Part shown: positions 43,225 through 51,452 of the stretch, in pieces
Layout: the number at the start of each line of letters is the position of its first letter
How positions within the stretch are numbered: position 1 is the stretch's first letter
Origin: Paenibacillus sp. E222
GTDB taxonomy: Bacteria > Bacillota > Bacilli > Paenibacillales > Paenibacillaceae
Assembly (NCBI RefSeq): GCF_013401555.1
Contig: NZ_CP058552.1
Coordinates: forward strand, 4,340,001-4,404,000
Length of the DNA: 64,000 nt
Direction of reading: 5' to 3'
Program-made: the position numbers and the translations under genes
The notes under the pieces: model-generated
What the model saw: only the letters and a program-made list of their open reading frames with translations
Databases searched by the model: none
What the model was told of the DNA's origin: nothing

Positions 43225-44967
43225 ATGAGGCATTCCGGGCTCTTCCCAATCAAGTACAAAATCATGGTGATATGCATTACAGTCATCATTCTTCCCGTAC
43301 TTGTGATGACGATCAATTCGTATTATTCCTCTGAGCGATTATTGGCACAGAATTATACCAATCTGCTCACCGATCTGGCCAAGCAGACGAATATTCGCAT
43401 TGATGAGTTCCTAAAGGAGATTGAGAAAATCACACTGCTTGCCAGCAATGGACTGAGCGACAATTTATCTGCAACCCATGAAGGAAGCTTTCCGATCCAG
43501 GATTTCCTGCGAGAGGGTGATGAACAAAATGAGATTGCCGCATACAATATTTTGATGAATTATATCATGATGAAGGATCGCGTATTTTCCATTTACCTCT
43601 ATAATTTGAATGGGGGACAAGATCTGTTCGTCAGTCCTAACCAGCCTATTGACCCGGACTTCAAAGTGGCGAACGAATTGTGGTTTAAAAAATTCATGCA
43701 TGATAATGATCGAACCATCACATTGACCACCCGAATCGATGAGCAATTGGAGAATAAAATTCTGGCAGTGTCACACGCTCGTAAAATTCATGATGTGGCT
43801 AGCGGGGAACTGCTCGGCGTCATTGTCGTCAGCATTGATATAAAGTTCATCGAAATCGTTAATCGTAACTTGCAGGAAGGGCTGCGTTCCAGATTCATGA
43901 TCGTTGATGAGAATGACAAAATCGTATATAACGTGAATGAACGATTAATCGGTACATTGTTCCGGGACAACGTTCGTCCTCCCGAATCATTAAATGTTGT
44001 GGTGACCAGTCCACTTAGTCAGCAGAAATGGACTACTTATTTATACATGCCTTTGGATGAGCTTACTGCCGACGGCAAAATATTAGGGCATAATCTGGTG
44101 ACACTGTCCATTGTCCTGGTTCTTTTTGCTGCCATTATTTCGATTTTTCTATCTCATGTCATCACCACCCCTATCAAGAAGCTGCTCAGCAATATCTCTT
44201 TGGTCGAGAAGGGGCAGTTTGAACAAGTTGAACATATTCGTTCTCGCGATGAGATTGGGCATTTATCGGTTCGATTTAACAAGATGTCACATGAATTGAA
44301 GCGTATGGTTGAGCGGATGCAGCAGGAAGAGATAGAGAAAGCAAAGGCCGAGATGCGTGCGCTTCATGATCAGATCAAGCCTCATTTTCTGTATAATACT
44401 TTGGGTTCAGTGAAATGGATCGCCTCCATGCAGCAGGCTGACAAAATCGTGGAAATGACTGATGCATTAATCTCGATGCTTCGTTATGCCACAAGATCCG
44501 ATGGAACACTTGTGACGATTCGTGAGGAAATCGATAATATTGCGAATTACGTGACGATTCAGAATGTCAGGTACTACGACTGTATTCAGATGAAATATGA
44601 GATTGAGGATAGACTGCTCGATTATCATATGCCCAAAATGATTCTGCAGCCCATTGTGGAGAATGCGATCTTTCACGGTCTGGCCGAGCTTGAAGAAGAC
44701 GGAGTCATTACCATTCGGATTCAACCACGTGGCAGTGATATTGTGATCGAAGTCTGCGATAATGGCATTGGTATGGATCAACATACGATCCAGAACTTTA
44801 TGGAAGACAAGCTCGAACCAGATAAAGGAACAGGAATCGGCCTGCATAATGTGCAGCGGCGTATTCAACTTCATTTTGGCAAGCCTTATGGAATGCAGGT
44901 GGCAAGTCAGATTGGAGAAGGTACGACTTTTACCATTCTGCTACCTGCTATCACCGAAACAACGTAG
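43225..44967 (+). CDS. YesM-type sensor histidine kinase
   Basis: Membrane kinase partner of the upstream regulator. A membrane segment (about 10-30), an extracellular Cache-like sensor (about 35-280), a second membrane segment (about 293-315), HAMP, then the HisK domain with the phospho-accepting His in ALHDQIKPHFLYNTLGSVKWIA and a GHKL ATPase domain with N box QPIVENAIFHGL, EVCDNGIGMD and GIGLHNVQRR. The ATG at 43225 sits eight bases after AGAGG; a GTG nine bases earlier is in frame but overlaps that site. Confidence 0.9.
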   Translation: MRHSGLFPIKYKIMVICITVIILPVLVMTINSYYSSERLLAQNYTNLLTDLAKQTNIRIDEFLKEIEKITLLASNGLSDNLSATHEGSFPIQDFLREGDEQNEIAAYNILMNYIMMKDRVFSIYLYNLNGGQDLFVSPNQPIDPDFKVANELWFKKFMHDNDRTITLTTRIDEQLENKILAVSHARKIHDVASGELLGVIVVSIDIKFIEIVNRNLQEGLRSRFMIVDENDKIVYNVNERLIGTLFRDNVRPPESLNVVVTSPLSQQKWTTYLYMPLDELTADGKILGHNLVTLSIVLVLFAAIISIFLSHVITTPIKKLLSNISLVEKGQFEQVEHIRSRDEIGHLSVRFNKMSHELKRMVERMQQEEIEKAKAEMRALHDQIKPHFLYNTLGSVKWIASMQQADKIVEMTDALISMLRYATRSDGTLVTIREEIDNIANYVTIQNVRYYDCIQMKYEIEDRLLDYHMPKMILQPIVENAIFHGLAELEEDGVITIRIQPRGSDIVIEVCDNGIGMDQHTIQNFMEDKLEPDKGTGIGLHNVQRRIQLHFGKPYGMQVASQIGEGTTFTILLPAITETT

Positions 44968-45044
44968 TCATAGAAGTAATCATGCATATGTTGACAATCC
45001 TAGAACGATTTTAAGTATGTATCAGAGGGTAAACACACCGAAAG

Positions 45045-45334
45045 GGGATGTCCCATAAGTCATGAATATGACAGGAACACCCCTTGTTCGTGTTATTTTG
45101 TGTTAATGAACCTGAGACACGCTATTCGCTTCCATTGGCCCAGATCTGAGATCTTAGGAATGACAGAGACGTTATTTCGTCGATTCGGTTGATTTTTCAG
45201 GTTTTGACAACGTTTTATGACGAAATAGCTTTACGGAGGTTCGTTAAATCTTGCAAGCGCTGATGATCCGCCTTTTAAGGTGTGGTAGGTTCGTTAGCGC
45301 TTGGAGCAAGCCGGAATTCCTTTTGAGACAGCCC
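45045..45334. mobile_element. MITE-like non-coding element with imperfect terminal inverted repeats
   Basis: The left end GGGATGTCCCATAAG (45045-45059) and the reverse complement of the right end GGGCTGTCTCAAAAG (45320-45334) agree at 12 of 15 bases. The ~290 bases between carry several smaller inverted repeats (CCTTGT/ACACCCC near the left, CGAAATA pairs in the middle) and no gene-length frame. Such ends and size fit a non-autonomous transposon remnant. No clear target duplication is visible. It fills the gap between the convergent kinase gene and the ABC permease, ending a few bases from the permease stop, so it may also act in 3' end formation. Confidence 0.5.
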
Positions 45335-45340
45335 TTTCTA

Positions 45341-46231
45341 TTATCCTTTGACGCTACCGAGTACCAAACCCTTGGTAAAGTATTTTTGCAAGAACGGATA
45401 AACGAGCAAAATCGGAATGGCACCTAAGAACATTTGAGCGGCGCGCCCAGTTCTGGCGTTCATCATCGATAACAATTGAGTATAGTCTGATCCAGATTTC
45501 AGCATGATTTGCTCAAAGCTCTGCAGCAGGGTCTGCAGGTAGCTTTGTAGTGGATAATTGGCTGGATTGTTCATATAGATAATGCCATCGAACCATGAAT
45601 TCCAATGGCCGACGATACTGAACAAACCGACCGTTGCGAGAGCGGGCTTGAGGAGCGGCAATAGAATACGAAGCAATACCTGCACAGGCCCGGCACCGTC
45701 GATGATCGCTGATTCTTCAATCTCCTCTGGCAAACCTCTAATGAAATTCATAAGAATAATCATACTAAACACGGGCAGAGCTCCGGGCAGAATCAGAGAC
45801 CAAATCGAATCAATCAATCCCATTTTGACGACCACCAGATAGGTAGGAATCAATCCTCCGCTAAATAACATGGTCACAATGAAAAATCCTATATAGATAT
45901 TACGGCCCATCAATTTTTGTTTGGATTTGGATAATGGATAGGCGGTGAGCACGATCAGCACCAGATTTACCAACGTTCCGAGAACGGTTCGTTGGATCGC
46001 CACCCAGAGAGAGGAGAAAAATGACCCTCCAGTTAATGCAAATTCATAAGCCTTAGTCGTGAATTCGACGGGCCAGAACGTAACACTTCCCGCGGATACA
46101 GCGGAACTGCTGCTGAATGAAACAGCCAACAGGTTGATAAATGGGAGGATACAGAGTAGGGAAATTAGAAGCAATATCGTGTAGTTTAGGATATGGAACA
46201 CAAGCCTGCTCATACTTTTATCATAGATCAT
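45341..46231 (-). CDS. Sugar ABC transporter permease, YtcP type
   Basis: Last gene of a three-gene importer operon read right to left. About six membrane segments; the conserved TMLFSGGLIPTYLVVVKMGLIDS stretch, EAA loop IEESAIIDGAGPVQVLLRILLP, and the typical end FLQKYFTKGLVLGSVKG. It begins 15 bases after the first permease. No ATPase gene is nearby. Cargo unknown; likely an oligosaccharide sensed by the YesM/YesN pair. Confidence 0.9.
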   Translation of the reverse strand: MIYDKSMSRLVFHILNYTILLLISLLCILPFINLLAVSFSSSSAVSAGSVTFWPVEFTTKAYEFALTGGSFFSSLWVAIQRTVLGTLVNLVLIVLTAYPLSKSKQKLMGRNIYIGFFIVTMLFSGGLIPTYLVVVKMGLIDSIWSLILPGALPVFSMIILMNFIRGLPEEIEESAIIDGAGPVQVLLRILLPLLKPALATVGLFSIVGHWNSWFDGIIYMNNPANYPLQSYLQTLLQSFEQIMLKSGSDYTQLLSMMNARTGRAAQMFLGAIPILLVYPFLQKYFTKGLVLGSVKG

Positions 46232-46246
46232 AATGAACGTTCCTCC

Positions 46247-47137
46247 TTAGAAGATGCGATAGCCGGCTACCCTGTAGGCCAGGAAGTACGATACGGCAAC
46301 GAGAACACTGGAAATGATGGATTTAAATAATCCGACAGCGGTACCAATCGAATATTGTGCCTGCTGAATTCCCAGACGGTATACATAGGTATCAATAATA
46401 TCTCCCGTCTGATACACGACAGGGGAATACAGGTTATAGATTTGATCAAATCCGGCATTGAGGACGTTACCCAGTGACAACACAGTCATTAAAACAATCG
46501 TTGGCATGAGAAGGGGTAATGTGATGTAGATGGTCTGTTTCCATCGTTTGGCTCCATCAATTACCGCGGCCTCATATAGACCAGGGTCAATACTGGTTAG
46601 GGCTGCTAGATATACAACCGTGCCGAATCCAAAGCCTTTCCAGATATCACTCACGATCATAGTCCAAGGGAATATGGACGGTGTGCCCAGAAAAGAGATC
46701 GGTGCAATCCCCAATACGCCTAGAAATGTATTGATGATGCCATCGGAGCTAAGTATATCCAGCATGATGCCAGCCATAATGACCCAAGAGAGGAAGTTCG
46801 GAATGTATACGAGTGTTTGAAATGTACGTTTGATTCCACTGTGCAGTACCTCGTTAAGCAGTAATGCAAAAATAACAGGCACGATAATGCCGCCGATAAT
46901 CTTGAAGACGGACATATACAGCGTATTCCAGATGGTTCTTACGAAGTTCGGCTGACTAAATACATGTGAAAAATTGTCCCATCCAACCCATGGAGAGTTA
47001 AAGCCGAGACCCGGATTGTATTTTTGAAATGCAATAATAAGCCCATAAAAAGGGATATAGCTAAAGATGAAGACCAAGACCAGGCTCGGGATCAACATAA
47101 GATGGTAGGGACTCTGCTGCTTCCATTTTCTCAGCAT
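46247..47137 (-). CDS. Sugar ABC transporter permease, LplB type
   Basis: First permease of the importer, with six predicted membrane segments beginning YHLMLIPSLVLVFIFSYIPFYG and an EAA loop YEAAVIDGAKRWKQTIYITLP. It lies between the binding-protein gene and the second permease. A hairpin in the 89 bases before it could lower its expression relative to the binding protein. Confidence 0.9.
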   Translation of the reverse strand: MLRKWKQQSPYHLMLIPSLVLVFIFSYIPFYGLIIAFQKYNPGLGFNSPWVGWDNFSHVFSQPNFVRTIWNTLYMSVFKIIGGIIVPVIFALLLNEVLHSGIKRTFQTLVYIPNFLSWVIMAGIMLDILSSDGIINTFLGVLGIAPISFLGTPSIFPWTMIVSDIWKGFGFGTVVYLAALTSIDPGLYEAAVIDGAKRWKQTIYITLPLLMPTIVLMTVLSLGNVLNAGFDQIYNLYSPVVYQTGDIIDTYVYRLGIQQAQYSIGTAVGLFKSIISSVLVAVSYFLAYRVAGYRIF

Positions 47138-47180
47138 TCATATTCCTCCGTTCTTGGTGTACCACATTTGTAACCGTTAT

Positions 47181-47214
47181 CAAGAAAGGACGAGAACACT
47201 CCCGTCCATTCTTG
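47181..47214 (-). terminator. Intercistronic hairpin between binding protein and permease
   Basis: CAAGAAAGGACG (47181-47192) pairs with CGTCCATTCTTG (47203-47214) with one mismatch in 12. There is no long T run, so it is more likely an mRNA-stabilising or partial-termination element that favours the binding protein. Confidence 0.45.
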
Positions 47215-47226
47215 GAAACGGCACTT

Positions 47227-48831
47227 TTATTTGCCGTAGGCATCATTAACTGCCTGAGTTGCTTCATCGCCTCCGGCTGCTCGCCAATTCTGGACGACAA
47301 CATCGAAATAATCGATACGTTCACTACCCATGATAATCTTGGTGAAGCCTTCTGTCAGGATATCATCCAGCGTTGTACCATAGCTTGACAGCACCTCCGG
47401 TGAAACACCCCATAGTGCCGTCTTAATGTAGTTCTCGCTATCGAGTACTTTCTTAGCCAGACCATACGCATTCTTTGGAGCACCTTGTTGCAAATAATCA
47501 CCGACTGCTCCCGGTGTTGCATTCTTCATAAACTCAACACTGTTGTTATATTTCTGCCACATTCCCGAAGTAGTGAGTCCACTGGTATCCTCGGATTGAA
47601 GGGCTGCTGATACAGCCTCGAACTGCTCGTAATCTGAATTCGGATTAAGCACACGGAACGCCCCGACCACATGGGCAATATCATTGTCTAGCAAAGCAGA
47701 GAGTGTTTCTTTGGACTCCTTGCCATTTCCTTCATCAACGATATAAGCATAGTCATTCAAAATCTTGATCACTTCTTGAGGGCTCTTGAATCCTTTTTTC
47801 ATGACAATATAATTGTTGTTGGCGAAGAAGATGGATTGTTTCGCTTCCTTTCCATCAATGGTAGGGATGATATACGGATAAAAGATCGCGTCCTTACCCA
47901 GATTGGCTACTGTATCAACACCAGGATTATAACCCCACCACTGGTAATAAGGCTGTACGCCCACTTTGCCGGCTACGATATCCGCGTTCATCGCATTAAA
48001 GTCTTTGATTGCAAATTCCGGATCAATAATGCCTTGCTTGTACCATTCCGACCACTCAGCCAGTGCATTCTTCATCTCAGGCTGGACTGAGCCATATACT
48101 AATTTCCCGCTGGCATCTTCCATCCACATATCTGGATGTGCATTCCAAGCAATGGCGAGCAGGTTGAGGTAATCGAGCGATTGATCTACTGCTATGCCAT
48201 ATCCGCCGTGCTTTTCTATAAATTTCAGTGCAATGTTCTTGATGTCTTCCACCGATTTCGGATCTTGGAGACCCAGTTCTTCTTTCCAATCGTTCCGAAT
48301 CCAGATGAAATCTGGTTGATCAATTAATCCCCAGTGCATCTGCGGTATCCCGTACAGCTTGCCGTCCTTCTTACCAGACTCATAGCTGTCCGCGTCCGTT
48401 TCCATGTAGCCTTTGAGACGTTCTGAAGCGTGTTGTTCAAAGACATCGGTAAGGTCCATTACCATGTCTGCTTCGACTAGCTGCCTTAATTGTGATGGAT
48501 TAACCCTAAACACGTCGGGGAGATCATTCGATGCTATAGCCAAATTCAATTTGGTATCATACTCATCGCTGACCCAGTCTGTTTTGACATCGATATTAAA
48601 CTGCTCTTTGTATCGCTTGATCCACACATTGTTTGTAATATCATCGCCCTTTGGATATTTGGCAGAAGAATATTCTGACGTCACGGTGTGAATGGTTGTT
48701 ATTCCGCCCTCGTTGGCATCCGAATCGGTATTGGATGTACTTTTCTCGGTGCTGCTTCCATTCGTACAGGCGGCGACCAATAGGATCGACAGGCATAAAG
48801 ACAACAGTAAAGTCTTGGTTTTCTTGTTCAT
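47227..48831 (-). CDS. Extracellular sugar-binding lipoprotein (LplA type)
   Basis: Large (534-residue) solute-binding protein of the importer. Lipoprotein signal: KKTKTLLLSLCLSILLVAAC with lipobox VAAC, then a Ser/Thr-rich tether. The body shows LplA-type features such as KLNLAIASNDLPDVFRVNPSQL and LYGIPQMHWGLIDQPDFIWIRNDW. A ribosome site (GGAAAGGAA) precedes the ATG. First gene of the operon. Confidence 0.9.
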   Translation of the reverse strand: MNKKTKTLLLSLCLSILLVAACTNGSSTEKSTSNTDSDANEGGITTIHTVTSEYSSAKYPKGDDITNNVWIKRYKEQFNIDVKTDWVSDEYDTKLNLAIASNDLPDVFRVNPSQLRQLVEADMVMDLTDVFEQHASERLKGYMETDADSYESGKKDGKLYGIPQMHWGLIDQPDFIWIRNDWKEELGLQDPKSVEDIKNIALKFIEKHGGYGIAVDQSLDYLNLLAIAWNAHPDMWMEDASGKLVYGSVQPEMKNALAEWSEWYKQGIIDPEFAIKDFNAMNADIVAGKVGVQPYYQWWGYNPGVDTVANLGKDAIFYPYIIPTIDGKEAKQSIFFANNNYIVMKKGFKSPQEVIKILNDYAYIVDEGNGKESKETLSALLDNDIAHVVGAFRVLNPNSDYEQFEAVSAALQSEDTSGLTTSGMWQKYNNSVEFMKNATPGAVGDYLQQGAPKNAYGLAKKVLDSENYIKTALWGVSPEVLSSYGTTLDDILTEGFTKIIMGSERIDYFDVVVQNWRAAGGDEATQAVNDAYGK

Positions 48832-48857
48832 TTCCTTTCCCCCTTAAGCGTCATATG

Positions 48858-48872
48858 TGAATACGTTTTCTT
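48858..48872 (-). promoter_or_regulatory. Candidate cre box before the second importer operon
   Basis: Read on the minus strand, AAGAAAACGTATTCA differs at one position from the relaxed cre pattern WTGNAANCGNWNNCW. It lies 27 bases before the binding-protein start. Catabolite repression is plausible. The rest of 48832-49150 shows no other gene; a convincing promoter was not picked out. Confidence 0.35.
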
Positions 48873-49150
48873 GAAAATAGTCTAAACGAGAAAGGGAGAA
48901 CAGGATATAAAGGTTATTGACGAGAATTCGCATGTTTTTTTACTTTTGGGTTAAAGCGGAGAAATGATCAAAGTGGTTTGTGCACTTTTTTTACTTTTCA
49001 CCCAATCATTTTTTACTCATGGCCCAAAGACGACGACCCAGATATTTTGATTCGGTATTATTACGTGGCAGCGGTATTAACAAAAACAATAGAATAATCT
49101 GGAATTTTAGGATAAGATATATACATCTGAACAAAAAGGAGCGAATTTCA

Positions 49151-49275
49151 ATGACTAACAAGGTGATTGTGCTTTAGGTTCACAGAAGGATATTTGCGGC
49201 ATGGGAATTCCTTTTGTGGACATTGCAATGCGGGAGATCGTCCCGACAATGTTTACTGGAGGAGATCATTATTAA
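49151..49275 (+). pseudogene. Small ORF interrupted by a one-base frameshift
   Basis: AAAAGGAG followed by ATG at 49151 opens a frame that stops after eight codons (MTNKVIVL, TAG at 49175). Stepping back one base at CTTTAG gives a continuous, protein-like frame from 49174 to TAA at 49273: LGSQKDICGMGIPFVDIAMR, then EIVPTMFTGGDHY. Joined, they would make a protein of about 41 residues. Either the gene has lost a T in the TTT run, the read has an error, or a -1 slip occurs. The family is not recognised. Its end overlaps the ribosome site of the next gene. Confidence 0.5.
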
Positions 49276-50329
49276 CTTTAACGAAGCTGTTAACATCAGC
49301 AATACGCACGTACTGGAATGGGTATCCGAGCTGTTTCATCTGGAGGGTTACAACATTCAGCTTATTCCACCTCATGAGGGTGGGCGGAATGTCGTTTACA
49401 CCTGTGAGCAAGAGGGGTGTGAATCGCTAATTCTCCGAGTGTCTTTTTTGCCTGACAGAAACCGCGAAGATTATATTGCGGAACTGGAATATGTCCAGTA
49501 TCTGTTTGATCATGGAGCCAGCGTTTCGAATGTGGTGAGTTCCAAGAAAGGCAATCTGTTGGAAGAGATCACTTATGAAGAGCATACGTTTTTTGTCAGC
49601 CTGTTTCACAAGGCCAAGGGAAAGTTGCTGGTAGAAAATAATTATCAGTACCGGGAAGGTGTTCCAATTACCGAGTACTACTATAATTGCGGTAAAGTCC
49701 TGGGCAAAATGCATCAGCTATCCAAAAGCTATGTTCCCGTTCATCGCAGGCATCATTTTTTTGACAATTACAAAGTTGAATATATCGAGAGGTTGGTCCC
49801 TGAATCTTTCTCTCTGCTTAAGGAGAAGATGGTTGAGCTCCTGAATACCTTAAAAGGTTTGAATACAAATCAGGAAACATTCGGGATGATCCATTTCGAT
49901 TATAACGATGGGAATTACTCGATCGATTTTGATACCGGCCACATCACGGTGTATGATTTCGATAATTCATGCTTTGGCTGGTATATGTATGACCTGGCAG
50001 ATCTATGGACACACGGTGTGGGCTGGATACAATTCGAACCTGACGCCGGGAAACGTAATGCGTTCATGAATGATTATTTTGAAACCGCCCTCGCTGGTTA
50101 TACTTCCGAAACCAAGATCGAAGATTCGATGTTGGAGAAGCTGCCTTTATTTATTCAAGTCACCCTCTTGGAGAATATCCTAGGTCAATTGGAGGAAATG
50201 CAGCATACTGGCGAAGAACCGGAAGATAACGAAGAAGTGTTGTATCTCATTAAATGTCTGGAAGAGGGTATACCGTACAGGGGATTTTTCCATGACATGT
50301 ATTCGAGTGAAGCACCCTTTACGTTATGA
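49268..50329 (+). CDS. Aminoglycoside phosphotransferase-fold protein, possible AUU start
   Basis: Kinase of the APH/choline kinase fold. The N-lobe contains GGRNVVYTCEQEG and LILRVSFLPDRNREDYIAELEYVQYL. The catalytic loop is MIHFDYNDGNYSID (HxDxxxxN) and the metal site VYDFDNSCFGWYMYDLADLW. Small-molecule or sugar phosphorylation is expected, but the substrate is unknown. There is no usual start codon at the right place: GGAGGAG (49258-49264) is followed by ATC-ATT-ATT-AAC, so an AUU at 49268 or 49271 is proposed. TTG codons at 49214 and 49223 are in frame but lack ribosome sites and would add an unlikely Cys/Ser/Arg-rich leader. The small broken frame before it ends at 49275, overlapping this start. 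Confidence 0.8.
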   Translation: MINFNEAVNISNTHVLEWVSELFHLEGYNIQLIPPHEGGRNVVYTCEQEGCESLILRVSFLPDRNREDYIAELEYVQYLFDHGASVSNVVSSKKGNLLEEITYEEHTFFVSLFHKAKGKLLVENNYQYREGVPITEYYYNCGKVLGKMHQLSKSYVPVHRRHHFFDNYKVEYIERLVPESFSLLKEKMVELLNTLKGLNTNQETFGMIHFDYNDGNYSIDFDTGHITVYDFDNSCFGWYMYDLADLWTHGVGWIQFEPDAGKRNAFMNDYFETALAGYTSETKIEDSMLEKLPLFIQVTLLENILGQLEEMQHTGEEPEDNEEVLYLIKCLEEGIPYRGFFHDMYSSEAPFTL

Positions 50330-50375
50330 GGACCGCTGAAGTGACATACAACTGAAGCATGAATAACCATTGATT

Positions 50376-50414
50376 CAAAGAGGCAGCCGGCATAGACCGG
50401 TTGCCTCTTTGTTT
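50376..50414. terminator. Bidirectional terminator between phosphotransferase and AraC genes
   Basis: Bases 50376-50390 pair with 50397-50411 (15 bp with one G-U) around a six-base loop between two convergent genes. Confidence 0.85.
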
Positions 50415-50426
50415 AGCTACGACACT

Positions 50427-51284
50427 CTATTCAAATTTGGAAGGAGGCACGTTGTAAAATTTTTTAAATGCCTTGGAAAAGGTGAAGGGATCGGGATAGC
50501 CCAGAAATCCGGCAATTTGCTGAATCGTATATTTTTTCTCGTACAGATAGTCACGTGCCCGGTTCATCTTGATTTGATTGATATACTGTCCCGGCGTAAT
50601 ACCCAGAATTTTCTTGAACAAAGAAATAAAATATTTCTCTGAGATACCTGCAATGGCCGCAAGCTCGTTAACTCGGATGACACGATGCAGATTCGCATCC
50701 ACGTATGGGAATACGTTCTGCAGAACCTCCAGACTTCCTTCCGTTTTCCGCGGTTTTCGGTCTTTTAGAAATTCACCGTTATATAGACCTTGCCCATGAA
50801 GCTCCAAAATTTTGGCAATCACCAGAAGCAGAGAAGCCTTCAAGTAGAGTGGACTTCCGGCAGCTCCGCTGTTCTGCTTGAACCTTCGATAGGACGAGGT
50901 GAACAGCGTTGATTCCTCCCGAATAAGGTTGCCTGGTACGATGCCCGGCAGTTGAAACTCGCCCAGAATTCGCTTTTGCTCAGCAATGCTGAAATCAAAG
51001 TGCATGTATATGAATCGGCACTCTCCAGTCGTGGAAGCAAGATAGGGCATATCTGGATAAAAAAATACAACGTCACCCGGATCCGCCATATGTTCGATCC
51101 CATCGATGGTAATCTTGACGGAGCCTGCTGTAATGAACCACAGATCATAATCGGAATGTGACTTGTGCTCAATCCAATGGCTGTCATGAGTTTGTTCCAA
51201 ATAAGAGCTCATGCGAAGTGTGATATACTCCGAAAGTTCATCGATTATACTCATATTTACAGTCCCTGTATGCATTGGATTCAA
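50427..51284 (-). CDS. AraC family transcriptional regulator
   Basis: AraC/MsmR-like sugar regulator. The N-terminal cupin has HKSHSDYDLWFITAGSVKITIDG and DPGDVVFFYPDMPYLAS. The C-terminal DNA-binding part has LHRVIRVNELAAIAGISEKYFISLFKKILGITPGQYINQIKMNRARDYL and FLGYPDPFTFSKAFKKFYNVPPSKFE. It is divergent from a GH4 glycosidase gene, its expected target. ATG start is the one in frame at 51284; an ATG four codons later is possible. Confidence 0.88.
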   Translation of the reverse strand: MNPMHTGTVNMSIIDELSEYITLRMSSYLEQTHDSHWIEHKSHSDYDLWFITAGSVKITIDGIEHMADPGDVVFFYPDMPYLASTTGECRFIYMHFDFSIAEQKRILGEFQLPGIVPGNLIREESTLFTSSYRRFKQNSGAAGSPLYLKASLLLVIAKILELHGQGLYNGEFLKDRKPRKTEGSLEVLQNVFPYVDANLHRVIRVNELAAIAGISEKYFISLFKKILGITPGQYINQIKMNRARDYLYEKKYTIQQIAGFLGYPDPFTFSKAFKKFYNVPPSKFE

Positions 51285-51377
51285 TTCATTCCTCTCTACT
51301 TTATGACATCCTTCGATTTATAACTAATATAACCAAGGCTTTATCTCATGCTAATCATCGTACCATATGACATGTAT

Positions 51378-51421
51378 TGAAAACTATCACACATTCCGAT
51401 CTCAGGCCACTCCCCTATAAT
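51378..51421 (+). promoter_or_regulatory. Promoter region of the GH4 gene
   Basis: A consensus -10 TATAAT lies at 51416-51421, but no good -35 is found 17 bases before it (ATTCCG-like), which suits an activator-dependent promoter. TGAAAACTATCACA at 51378-51391 resembles a cre box but lacks the central CG. Confidence 0.4.
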
Positions 51422-51452
51422 GAACTTATATCGTGAAGAGGAGGGGTTCGTA

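Noticed and set aside
49170..49180. Programmed -1 frameshift in the small ORF
   Set aside because: No standard XXXYYYZ slippery heptamer or following pseudoknot was seen, so a mutation or sequencing error is the simpler explanation.
49167..49430. Longer plus-strand frame beginning MCFRFTEGY over the small ORF
   Set aside because: The sequence is Cys/Arg/His-rich and overlaps the phosphotransferase; the other two frames here look coding instead.
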